Origin: Brassica napus
Taxonomy: Eukaryota; Streptophyta; Magnoliopsida; Brassicales; Brassicaceae
Assembly: GCF_020379485.1 (NCBI RefSeq)
Contig: NC_063452.1
Coordinates: 53,506,439-53,570,438 of the forward strand
Length of the DNA: 64,000 bases
Reading direction: 5' to 3'
Positions 48,783 to 60,000 of this stretch are shown one piece after another. Below the pieces are notes generated by a model, which ran no database searches, was not told where the DNA came from, and worked only from the letters and a program-made list of their open reading frames with translations. Numbering within the stretch: the first letter of the stretch is position 1; the number at the start of each line of letters is the position of its first letter. A program made the position numbers and the translations under genes.

Positions 48783-48984
48783 TTCGCAAGTTAGTAGGTT
48801 GATCTTCCTCTTATAATTCTCTAATTTATATAGTTCCAGTTCAACTGACGGTTTCATTTTCTGATACGGGAGATGGAGAGTTGAGGTTTGAATTGTTTGA
48901 AATGAATTTAGATTTTATTGTGGGATTTATGACGATAGTGAACGCAAGTATACGGATCGATTGGGAGATAAAGTTTAAAAATTT

Positions 48985-49215
48985 TAAGAGTCGGGACGAG
49001 GTAGTCCAAGTGGCAGGACGGGCCTGTGGTGGCAACTACCATCCGGATTCGATTCCCTCTCCATGCGGAAACTACCCTGCCTCTTCTGGACACCAAAGCG
49101 GTACTGGGTTCGATCCAGCTCAGGTAAAGCCCTCCCGGGTGAAGTGGACCGCTGTCTGACCGGACCCAGGGGAATGACCCGCGAAACGGAGAACCCCTGG
49201 ATTATCAAAAAAAAA
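48985..49215 (+). mobile_element. tRNA-derived SINE, plus strand, ending in A-run and GAA repeat
   Basis: A-box-like GGTAGTCCAAGTGG at 49000-49013 and B-box-like GGATTCGATTCCC at 49045-49057. A second B-box-like GGGTTCGATCC is at about 49108. The body is GC-rich and ends ATTATCAAAAAAAAAAA, then (GAA)n to 49240. It has a different sequence from the SINE at 34.6 kb. No clear target duplication was found. It lies just upstream of the RPA copy 1 start codon. Confidence 0.65.
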
Positions 49216-49240
49216 AAGAAGAAGAAGAAGAAGAAGAAGA

Positions 49241-49841
49241 GGAGAAGTTGAATGAAAACCTAATTTGTTAAACGTTGAAACAGCAGAGTTTGCCTATGGA
49301 AGTCGTAAACTATGAGAAGATATTATTAATAGATATTTCAATTAAAAATTTATCAATACTGGTTGGTTGGTTCTATAATTAAAATACCAACAAAATACCC
49401 GTAATATTTTAGGGCTGATTCGTTCTATAAATAAAATACCGACTAAATATCCATAATATTTTAGGATTCATATTGTCCCCAGTCGGATTCGGATATCTAA
49501 TGTCTGAAAACGACATGACATATTCAACTCTATTATATTGATTTGAAACATATATTTGTTAAATTGAACCAAATATCTTTTTAATAAATTATGAATAATT
49601 AAATTAAAACATGTTAAAAATATTTAAATTAAAATTTGAAAGCCTCATATTTCTTTAAAACTATAGTTTTGGATACACATGTATTTAAATCGGTTACATA
49701 ACTGTTTTTTCTAGGTTGGATCTATTAATATTTATTTTTCGGGGGCTATGTCTATTCGGTTCGGTAGTTTCAGGTCTGGTTCTGTTGTGAAAAGAAATTT
49801 GGACCAACAGTATTTGTTAATTTTAGTTTCGGTTCCGGGTT
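49241..49841. other. AT-rich DNA with degenerate GGTTCGG-type repeats
   Basis: From about 49380 there are GGTTCGGTAG and GTCGGATTCGGATA pieces, and the similarity continues beyond the CACTA insertion (52172-52220). It is probably a decayed copy of the CCGAAC-rich hAT-like family on the opposite strand; its ends could not be found. Confidence 0.4.
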
Positions 49842-52168
49842 CACTACAAGAAAACAGCGGCATACAGAGGGAAAAAATCGTCGGTCTGTCGTCGGAATAA
49901 CGCTATTCCGACGACATACCGACGAAAAAAGTCCTCGGAAATAACTCCTCGGAAATTCATCTTTCCTCGGAAATCCCTCGGAAATTTCCGACGGAATCCC
50001 TCGGAAATTTCCGACGGAATTCCGAGGAAATTCATTTCCTCGGAATATTCCGAGGACTTTTTTCGTCGGAAATTCCTCGGAATATTCCGAGGAAGATGTC
50101 GTCGGAATATTCCGAGGGATACACTTCCTCGGAATATTTCCAAAATTAAAAAAAAAAATTATAAATTTATTTTTTTAAATTGAAATTCGAAAATATAAAA
50201 TTAAAATTGAAATAGAAAACATATTTAAAATACAAAAAATAATAAAATAGTTTTTATAAATAAAAAAAATGTTTTATAAATACAAAATTAGTTTTAATAA
50301 ATATAAATATTTTTATAAATATGAAATCATCTTTTTATAAATACAAAATAGTTTTTATAAATACAAAAAATAATAAAATAGTGTTTATAAATCAAAAAAT
50401 GTTTTATAAATACAAAATTAGTTTTAATAAATATAAATATTTTTATAAATATGAAATCATCATTTTATAAATACAAAAAATAATAAAATAGTGTTTATAA
50501 ATCAAAAAAATGTTTTATAAATACAAAATTAGTTTTAATAAATATAAATATTTTTATAGATATGAAATCATCTTTTTATAAATACAAAATAGTTTTTATA
50601 AATACAAAAAAATAATAAAATAGTGTTTATAAATCAAAAAATGTTTTATAAATACAAAATTAATTTTAAAATATGAAATCATCTTTTATAAATCCAAAAA
50701 TCGAATTTATATACAAAGAACGTTTTGTATATTTAAAAATAGTTTTTATAAATACAAAAATAAAAAAATAGTGTTTATAAATAAAAAAAAATGTTTTATA
50801 AATACAAAATTAGTTTTAATAAAGATAAATATTTTTATAAATATGAAATCATCTTTTATAAATCCAAAAATCGAATTTATATACAAAAACGTTTTGTAAA
50901 ATCGAATTTATATAGAAAAAACTTTTTGTAAATACAAAAATAATAAACAATTTATAAAACAAGTTCTAAATCAATTCAACACAACCAAATCACAATTCTA
51001 AACCTATTACACAACAAATCACAATCCTACCCAATCACCCTAACAAAAATCTATCAAAAAACTTCTAAAATCATCAAATCTACTTAAAAACCTAACAAAT
51101 AGGACCTAAGAGAGTGGGATAGGGTCCTTACATGATTTGTAAGGGAATGGAAAGGATTCGCCGGAGAGATCGTCGCGAGAGAAGGTGGAGAACGCCGGAA
51201 GGAGAGAGAGATCGCCGGAGAGGAAGAAGAGAGAAATGGGGAAGAAGATGCGGTTCGAGTTTATAAAGCCTTCGGTCTGACGGATATTTTCCGTCGGAAT
51301 TCCCTCAGTATTTTCAATTTCAATTTTCGCGAAATATTTGGCGGCTTGTTTGCCCGGTTAAATGAAAATATTCCGAGGAAATTCTGACGGCCACTTAAAT
51401 ATCCGTCGGAATTTCCTCGGAATATTTTCATTAATTCGAGGAAAAAGAATATCCTGTGCATATATTTTTATTAATTTATATTGTTCCTCGGAATTTCCTC
51501 GGAATATTCCGACGGAATTCCGAGGAAGAAAAGGGTTTCCTCGGAATTCCCTCGGAATATTCCGAGGAAATTCCGAGAAACTACTGTTTTGGGTTTCAAA
51601 ATCTCGAATGTTTTTTTATAAACGCATCGATCGATGGATTTATGTCCAAAAACGCATCGATCAATCACTAAGATGGAACAAAGCGTAACAATGTGATCGA
51701 TCGATGAGATTATCCCATCGATCGATCTAGGATATCAAGTGTTCCTCGGAATTTCCTCGGAATATTCCGAGGAAATTCCGAGGAACTACTGTTTTGGGTT
51801 TCAAAATCTCGAATATTTTTTTATAAACGCATCGATCGATGGATTTATGTCCAAAAACGCATCGATCGATCACTAAGATGGACCAAAGCGTAACAATGTG
51901 ATCGATCGATGGGTATATGTCCAAAAACGCATCGATCGATCACTTGTTCGTCGGAATTTCCTCGGAATTTTGTGAGGAACACATTTCTCCTCGGAATTTC
52001 CTCGGAATATACCGACGGATTAATGTTTCCTCGGAATTCCGTCAGTATATTCCGAGGAAATTCCGAGGAAACCCAAAATTTGGGCTTCCTCGGAATTTTC
52101 TCGGGAAATTCTGAGGATTTCATTTTCCGTCGGAATATCCGTCAGAATACCGATGTTTTCTTGTAGTG
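49842..52168. mobile_element. Non-autonomous CACTA (En/Spm) element, 2327 bp
   Basis: TIRs CACTACAAGAAAACA and TGTTTTCTTGTAGTG with the 3-bp duplication GTT at 49839-49841 and 52169-52171. About 250 bp at the left and 900 bp at the right are dense arrays of TTCCTCGGAA/TTCCGAGGAA/CCGACGGAA modules, likely transposase-binding subterminal repeats. 50200-50940 is an AT-rich ladder of about five units containing AAATGTTTTATAAATACAAA. 51581-51960 has a ~205-bp repeat with GCATCGATCGAT blocks. A GA-rich stretch at 51110-51245 (CGCCGGAGAGATCG) may be captured host sequence. There is no transposase. Apparent proteins (NFLGIF, FRGNSEE repeats) are artefacts of the modules. Confidence 0.93.
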
Positions 52169-52171
52169 GTT

Positions 52172-52764
52172 GGATTCTTGGGGGTCAGTGCTGGGTCGGT
52201 TTTTCAGGTCCAAATGAAAAGGCCATATCTGAGTGTTGGTTAACTATTCGAAAGAAATAAGTTAATATAATGAGTCGTAAATTTATTTTTGCATGAAAGT
52301 TTTGGAAATGTTGTGTGGACCTTTTCAACGTAATGGGAGTGTTTACTTTACATGCTTATTATAGAAATACTTATACCTATAATATTAATGGTGAAGATTT
52401 ATTAATTATTTAGTGCATTAAGTTACCGTAAAAGTGTGCATCCATGGTGTAGCAATCTAGATTAAATATAACTTTCATCAAACTAACGGATTCATGTATC
52501 CATACTAAGCATATTCCGGCTGATTTACCGCCAATTTTCTCTATATTAAATCAATTTTTTTAAAGAAACAGTACTCTTAGGTTTATGAATCAAATTTAAC
52601 CCGTCAAAGATTCATTAATAATCCAGAAAAGAAGAAAATATCCATGGAAATCAAAACGATAACGACAGAGATCAAAGCTCATAATGAGAAGCATAGCTAG
52701 TAGAAGTTTTTTTAAAAAAGACAAATAAGACTGATGACGGGTTTGTAGGAATATGTTTTCCCAA
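52172..52764. other. Spacer between the CACTA element and RPA copy 2
   Basis: The first 50 bp continue the GGTCGG-type repeat interrupted by the CACTA element. The rest is AT-rich without a gene. Confidence 0.5.
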
Positions 52765-55020
52765 TTACTCACGGCCACGCTTGCGTTTCTGCTGAGCGTC
52801 TGCATTCCCTGGATGATTGCCTGATGCACGTTCTTCACTCATCTTGACTCCCAAAACAGACGGGCCCGAAGACGAAGCTTCCAATCCTGTGTCAACTCCA
52901 CTGTTCTCAGAGTGTGCCTGAGATACATGAAAGTGATATTTTTAAAAAGAGTCCAGTCAGTAAAGATAGTGATAAGCTAAATTAGACAACCTCGATATCT
53001 TCAGAGATGGTGGCAACGGTGAAGGTACGGTGATTGGGAGTGAAGTTGAAAGGTGTTACACGGATCTGAAACACAAACTCCTTCCCGGCTAGCTCTTCAA
53101 GACAACTTGGGAGATACTCCTCTCCACCGTTTGAAACCTGCAGCAAGCGGCCAGTTATCGCAAGTTATATTGACTTACACTAAATGCGTACAGAAACCAA
53201 AATGGTTCCAGGGAAGAAGGAGATACCTCATCCAGGGCAAGCACAGCAGCTTCCTGTTTGGTGAGCTAGTTCATCTCCTTATCGAAGACAACAAACGTTG
53301 CGCTATCTTTGCCATCATCAACAGCAAGCTCAACGCGGAACCTTACGTTGAGTAATGGACTGGTAAATGGATATTTACATGAAACCGCTTAACCAAATGT
53401 TAAAGACTAGACAAAGTTACCTAACAACACCAGTCACGTCAGAAGTTGCACATCTGCTGCAGTCCAATGACGTCCCACGTTTTTCCAATTTTTTGTGGCA
53501 ACCAGTGCAAGACACAAAGAACCACCCATTTTTCTGAATGACACCAACAATCTGGGCTTTGCAGAGGAAATCAGCTTCTTGGGTCTGCCCACAAGTAATA
53601 TTTTAGTCAATTGAAAGTATAAAAAATAGTGAATATATATATTGGAGTAAACAAAGGCAGACAACAACCTGTTCGTTAGAGTTCGAGATGAATGTGTTGA
53701 GATCCCCTATTGACACAAGCTCCTTCTTCTTGACTCCTTCAAGCGTGTCGACACATGTATAATCTTCAGGTGGTGTAGATCCAATGCTGGATATAACATG
53801 TTGTTATGATTAAGACGTGCTGAGATTTTGCTACTATTTAAGTTTGATTATCTTACCTGCTAACAAACTCTGCTATTTCAGAGATACTGGTGTCAAAGAA
53901 GAACCTAGTCCCTTGTGTGGAATTGAGATACAGATTCCCTGAACAGAGAATAAACTTGTGAGGAAAATATATAAAAACATTATATGGATTAGAAACCAGA
54001 TGATTCTTACCTCCAAAGAGTTTAGGATTAACTGTGGTCACCAGCATCACGGACTGTGATTTATCCCCAGCTTTCAAGAGACCCCTAAAAGCTGATGCAG
54101 CCTCATCCCATAAAGACATGAACACGGTCACGTTCCTGTTATGAAAACAATAAGGATACGGTTTCAACTACACATATAAACAAAACCAAACAGTTATAAT
54201 TCCTACCAACAGACTACACAATTTGAGACTATAACGAAAGTTCAAGTGGACCAACAGACTACACAATTTGAGACTATAACAAAAGTTTAAGTGGATGTCT
54301 AAAACAACGTACGGTTCAATTAATAGGCGGACAACAACCCTGCTTGTGGCTGTTTGGTTTCTGAGATCGGACCCCTGCACAGATCTTATCTCACCAACAA
54401 CATCTGCGAATCAGAAAATTACTTTAGCAATCAACATTATGATGAAATTAAAAGTAGCGCGGAGAAAAAAAAGGACCTGGTAGCTCTAAACTGGTGTTCG
54501 CAAGCACTTGAAGCTGTTCTTAACGCCTAACCATAAACTTGTCCAACTTGATCACAGGGGTGTCCGTTTGGACCTCAACAACACGCGTTGAAGGAATGAA
54601 CCGGATGACGTACTGATGCTCAGTAATCTTATACGTGTGAGCCACCCTTGCCACGTCAAAACGGTCCAATCTGACAATAGAACCGGTTTTCAAAGAGGAC
54701 CGGTAATGGTTGGCCCGATTAGCTGGAATGAAACCGTGAATCACCGAGTCCTGTAAGAAATAAAAGAAGATTAATAGTCTTTCATTACAACAATCCGAAA
54801 AGCAAAAAGTTGGATCAGAAACAATCCTTACTAATTCATCGAGGAGTAGAATTGTTATCCCCATAAACTCTCCATTCTTGCTAATGTTCCGGGAATCCCA
54901 AAACCGGATGAGTCGACCAACAACAGATTGAGCAGATCTTCCGAGACGAAGAGAGTCGAACGTGGGGTTGCCGACGGCGGCGGCGGCGGCGTTAACGACT
55001 GGAGTTGCGGGTGAAGCCAT
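52765..55020 (-). pseudogene. RPA70-like gene of the Helitron, copy 2, complete exon set with two stops
   Basis: Minus-strand exons: 55020-54832 (MASPATPVVNAAAAAVG, RLGRSAQSVVGRLIRFWDSR), 54750 to about 54482 (DUF223/OB, ANHYRSSLKTGSIVRLDRFD), about 54404-54310 (DVVGEIRSVQGSDL), about 54137-54015 (MSLWDEAASAFRGLLKAGD), about 53941-53857, about 53790-53672, about 53585-53420 (zinc ribbon SCTGC...CSRC), about 53342-53228, about 53138-52990, and about 52918 to TAA 52767-52765 (basic tail KRKRGRE). The architecture is that of the RPA1 large subunit (OB folds plus Cys4 ribbon). TAA at 54522-54520 and TAG at 53268-53266 interrupt the frame. Unlike copy 1 it retains the OB core exon. Either one makes the product truncated. 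Confidence 0.82.
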
Positions 55021-55424
55021 TATCGTTACGAATTCAGAAACAGGATGACAAAGGGGAGGAAAAAAAGTAGCGAGGAGGGCGATACCTGATTTCATGAAGA
55101 ATCTATATATATGGTCTTGTGGATGCGTTAGAGGTTGACGTTTTGTCGTCCGAAGAACTTAAGACAGCCATAAAGATCGAGTTAATCCGATAAGACCGAA
55201 GAGGAATCGACCATAGGTGAAGGATCTGGAAGAAGGCAAGGGGTCGGTCTTTCTTCTCACCAAAACGCAGGAGCAACCCTTAAGCCCATTCAATAGCTAT
55301 GAACAAACACGAAGCCCATTTCATTTAGCCCACGCGGTTTGGGAAAAAAATAATAAGGTGGGACCCACTAAGTGCACACGTGGACACCTTAAGGAGCCTT
55401 GAAAGTGTCCTATTATAATGTTGA
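55021..55424 (-). promoter_or_regulatory. Presumed 5' end and promoter region of the Helitron / RPA copy 2
   Basis: Between the RPA copy 2 ATG and the proposed Helitron 5' end. It contains CCACGTGTGCAC (minus strand, about 55373-55384), a G-box-like core. No TATA box can be assigned with confidence. Confidence 0.35.
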
Positions 55425-55483
55425 TTAAATATTTAGTATTTTTCTTTTTCTCATACTTTCTTGGCGTCTTCTTTCAATAGGAT

Positions 55484-55513
55484 CTCATCTATCTATCTAT
55501 CTATCTATCTATA
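55484..55513. repeat. (ATCT)n microsatellite
   Basis: Seven or so ATCT units immediately left of, and partly overlapping, the Helitron 5' end at 55508, which blurs that boundary. Confidence 0.85.
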
Positions 55514-58055
55514 TATTACTATAAAAAAGGGTTTTCTCTCCTCTCAGCCCGCCACCTCAGCATCAGGTAGATAAATCGACGCAGGATACGGCGACACGTG
55601 TCAGGTAAATGATGCTCTGCGTTTCATTAAGTCTTGGTGTTGTGGGCTTCTGTCGTTTTACGTTACTGGGCTTAAGGACTTGGTCAGACTTCAGGCCCGA
55701 CGCGAAGAGAAGTGCCTCTAACCCTAAACGAAGAAGATTGTCTCCCTTCTCCTGTTACGGTGACCATAAAACTTTTCCGATTCTTCCACCATCTGAAACG
55801 TTTTGCGTAAAAGCTTCGTGATTAATCACATTGATTCGCTCTCCCACTACGTCTTCTTCAATGCTACGTTTCGATATGATATGCGGCGATCTCCGTATAA
55901 ATATGTGTAATTAGTCTTTCCTTTGATCTCATCTTATCTTCGTAACACTAAAATCTCATACTCATCACTTTCAACATGGCTAATACTAGGGTTTTTTTCT
56001 CCGATCTGGGTCAGATGTGAATGTAAGTTAGTTTCCAGATTTTCATATTTGTGTTTCTGGATCTTCTCCATGTTTCTTGATACTGATATATCTCTAATCA
56101 TGTTTCAGTCGACCATGAAGCAAGCGACCATGATATATCTCTAATCATAACTTTTTGCTATCTCCACATCTCTCTGCTACTCATCTCTCTGCTATCTCCA
56201 CAACTTTCCAAAAGCTTTAGAGAGATCTAAAAATCTCGACAGCCATGGAACTACCAAATCCCAGAGGATTATGATCCAGCCAATCGTATATTTCCTTGGA
56301 TATTTTTCTTCTTCATATGTGTTGTTATGACTACTTTCTCTGTTTTTTTTTTATTGAATTTTGCTATGTTTTTTTTTCAAAACAAAAAAAATTGCTTTAT
56401 TTTCTGGTGGTTTCGTGGCAGCTCCATAACTTGAGTTTTAGGGGTTTTCTGATTTATCTTCTGGTTTGTATTTGTCACGCAGAAACTTCGAATCCATATT
56501 TGGCTATTTGACCGGAAAGATTTGAAGACTGAAGAAATAATTAATGTAAGTGTGTACTCTGTACTACACATTTTTAGCTATGAATCCGTTGCGAACAGAG
56601 CTCCATGAGCATGTACTTTGTAATTCCTAGCTTAGTTTTCTTTGTAAATCAAGTTTAAATACACTGTTTAATTGATGTCTCTTGGCTTTCTCAAGTGTTC
56701 AGGAATTCATGGTGTTTTTTGTGCGGCTGAATTCATGTAGTACAAATACTACTGAGTAATTTCATCAACACACTACTGAGGAATTCATGGTGTTCTTTGT
56801 TCAGAAAGTTGTTTCACATTTTATTTTTCTTGCATATTCAATTCATGTCCACGGGCCACTAGACTAACTTAAGGTTATGTTCTTGATTCATCTGTCCCCT
56901 TCACATTATGTATCTGAGGTTGATCAAAATTACATGTTTATGGTGACAAGACCTAGGTCTTGATGCCCGCATAAGCTACATAGATGGTGCTTATGATACT
57001 TTTCAGCTGGCCACACTAAGCTATATGTTAATTTAGTGCAGGCATATTAATCTTTATGTTTTTCATTTTCCCTGTTTTTTGTTGATAGAATTTGAGCGCT
57101 AATATGTATTTGACTACATAGATCTTCAAAACTATATTTTTGAAACGAGAAGAGAGTTTATTTTTAACAACTTATTTGCTTCTTTTTGAGAATTTTAACA
57201 TTTGATAGTGATTATTAAATACACCAGTTTTTAAAAGAACATGGACAAAAACTAAGCAAACACATTCATACGACAGTGATTGTATATCACACACAATGGG
57301 ATTTTTCATGGTTTATCAATCCTGACGCTTCCGGTGATTCACGTTCATATTAGTAAGAATCACTATTAACAACAGATCGTTGCTCTATTTTCACGCACTA
57401 AGTCACAAATACGATTCACAAACAGTGCCAAACACACAAATAATTCAATATCCAGATTTCCAAATTCATATGGTGTTCAACTAACTAGAAAAACTAAAAC
57501 GGTTGATAGCAACAACAAATTCCATAAACCACGGGTTCTGCATCATCCCAAAGACCTCAGTGAAACAAGTACGTCACAAAATGAGGACTTTTAACTTTTT
57601 TTTTTTTTTTTTGTAAACTAAGGACTCTTAACTTCTACAAAGCAAATTCCACCAATTCACACAAGAAGACAAGATCGAAGTGATGAAAACATTATTACTC
57701 CTTCATGACTTTATTCCTCCTACCAGGTTTCTGTTTAGGAAGAGAAACATGAAAGGCTAAGTATATTAATATTAAAAACAATTATACGTAACCATAAAAA
57801 AAAACATGTCCATCGCTTCCATTAATATTCTACAGAAACAAAAAATTCTGTCATCTCGAACAAACACAGACAACTCACAACACCATTACAATCAAAACAT
57901 TATCATCTACTTTTCATATTCCAAATTGAATCAAAAGATAACTCAAGAAACAAATGTAGAAAAAATATAAAAGATAACACAAATACTGTTTATTAAACAT
58001 ATGTTCCAACTATTGAAATTATTTTAAAAATCACGTCCCGCCCGCACGGACCTAG
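55508..58055 (+). mobile_element. Non-autonomous Helitron (2548 bp), same family as 13549-16143
   Basis: The 5' end is A|TCTATATATTACTATAAAAA and the 3' end GTCCCGCCCGCACGGACCTAG|T, with host A and T at the junctions. It shares with the copy at 13549 similar length, the GACACGTGTC block near position 80 and a following block ending in a CTTCTCTCC-like leader, all diverged. There is no Rep. The region 56020-56530 holds short open frames without recognised domains and may be captured host 5' sequence (AACCCTAAACGAAGA at about 55721). Confidence 0.72.
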
Positions 58056-59262
58056 TTAGATATAATTGATAGTAAAGAATATTTAGTCATTTTCCTTTCT
58101 CTCGTACTTTCCTAGTGTCCTTTTTTATATAGCTAATAATCACGTGTGTATATATATAGCATTTTAACTATCACTTATTGTCTAACTTATCATCTTTCCT
58201 ACTGTCTTTTTTTATAGCTAATAATCACGTGTATATATATATATATATATATATATTATATCATTTTAACTATCATTTATTGTCATCTAACTTATCATAG
58301 TATAAGAGAGTCATATTTTATATTTCAAACACATATAGTAATGCATTTTTCTTATATTTTTATGATTTTCTTGATTCTTTATATAATTGTAAAATAACTT
58401 ACCAAAAATCCAGGTTAAATTTACAGCAATCACAACTAAACTGTTATATTTGTTTGATTTAAAAGATAACATAAATTTGGTTTTAATACAATACATTTTC
58501 CTATATAAAATAAAAGTATAGTAATGATAAACAAAATTCAAAATTTCTGAAAATAAATTAATGGCCACATTTTTTTATTTTGGTTTAGGCCACCGGATAT
58601 TCTGGGCTGGCAATGCTGCTTATCTTCTTCTATCCGACTAGCTAATTAACTTATTTTTTGCATGGATTCCTAATAATCTTTTCTTTCATGGTTTTCTAGC
58701 CAAATTGGCCATGAAATATTAGGTTTACCTTGTTGTTTTCCCTTTTTGTAATTACCTTTTTTTACTTACAAAATTATATTAAAAAGCCAAAAACAAATAT
58801 TATATATTTTAATTAAGTTTATTTTTTAAAAAATTAAGGGTATAATCATATTAACAGTAATTATAATGTTAATGAGACAAAAATATTAGACAAATTATTA
58901 ATGTGACAAATAATTTAAAGTGTTTTTTTTTTGTTGACAACAAACATTTATAGACTCATATAGAGTTTTTTTTTTCTAATTTTCTTTTTAATTTTTGACC
59001 GGCTGAGATAGTTGACTTCTGTTTCTTTTAAATTCATTTATTTTGTTTAAGATAAAAAAAAAAAACAGTAGTGTGACACATTCGTCGTCTAGCATTCCGA
59101 GAGTCATAACACAAGACGATATATAGGTATAAATGTAAAATTGTACAAAATATATATATGAAAATGTAGATGATAAAAAATTACAATATATCGTGTCCAG
59201 TTTATTTATTTATATATTATCAGTTTTCATAAAACAAATAAATGAAGAAACAAGAGATAAAC
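58056..59262. other. AT-rich intergenic DNA with a local tandem duplication
   Basis: AGCTAATAATCACGTGTGTA (about 58130) and the following ~80 bp are repeated at about 58215 with a longer TA run in the second copy. 58068-58120 resembles 55420-55475 on the other side of the Helitron. No gene is seen. Confidence 0.6.
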
Positions 59263-59992
59263 TAGGCATGGGCATTTTAACCTGGAACCGAAGATCTGAA
59301 CCGGAACCGACCCAAAAATACCTGACCTAGAACCGGACCGAAAATGTACAAGTATTTTTTGGGTCTAAATTTTTTTACCCGAAAGAACCGAAACCGAAAA
59401 GAAACCGACCCGAATAGATCCGGATCCAAAAAGAACCGACCCGAATAGACCCAACCCGATAAGAACTGATTTGTACCCGACTTAAAAACATGTATATCTA
59501 AAACTATGATGTTTTTGTGTTCTATTTTATATATATTATTTTATGATTTAGTTGAAATTAATATCTTTTGTGAAAAACATTTGTTATTATTTTTTAACAT
59601 TTTTTAAGTAATATAAAGCTTTAAAATGTAAAATTTAGAGTTTTAAAATGTTTTATTTTAATTATTAATAGTTTCATTTAAGCTGTTTTGTAAAATTTTA
59701 GATATATATGACAAATATTCAACTAAAGTTGATGGAATTGGGTATATCATGTCCTTTTCAGATCCTAAATATCCGAACCCGACCCGGATCCGATATGGAC
59801 CCGAAAAATTACGGGTATTTATGAGTATTTTAATTATAGACCCGAACCGATCCGGACCCGAGAAGAACCGACCCGAACCCGAATCGAAAATTTCTAAGTA
59901 CCTATTGAGTCTAAATATTTAAGACCCGAAAAAACTCGGATCCGAAAAGAACCGGTCCGAACCCGATCCGAAGATCCGAACGCCTAGGCCTA
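59263..59992. mobile_element. hAT-like non-autonomous element, copy 3
   Basis: TIRs TAGGCATGGGC and GCCTAGGCCTA. The 8-bp duplication AGATAAAC is perfect (59255-59262 and 59993-60000). CCGACCCGAA/GGATCCGAA-type subterminal repeats surround an AT core. Same family as 5461 and 37725 but diverged from both. Confidence 0.85.
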
Positions 59993-60000
59993 AGATAAAC

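Larger units (their letters stand above)
38656..55424 (-). mobile_element. Large autonomous-type Helitron (Rep-helicase plus two RPA genes), inactive, with nested insertions
   Basis: The 3' end (left) is well supported: on the minus strand a hairpin CCCCGCGC-TTG-CACGGGG (38669-38686) is followed after 9 bases by CTAG at 38659-38656 and host T. The 5' end (right) is proposed at 55424, where the minus strand reads A|TCAACATTATAATAGGAC, about 400 bp before the first RPA gene. All three genes lie in the same direction between these ends, the gene set known for plant autonomous Helitrons. Nested in it are a CACTA element, a SINE and a MITE. Without them the element would be about 13.6 kb. The right border is the weak point. 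Confidence 0.65.

Noticed and set aside
48999..49115. A real tRNA gene
   Set aside because: A- and B-box motifs are present but no cloverleaf can be formed, and the unit ends in an A-run, so SINE is the better call.
49844..52166. Frames with NFLGIF and FRGNSEE repeats on both strands
   Set aside because: Products of CACTA subterminal modules.
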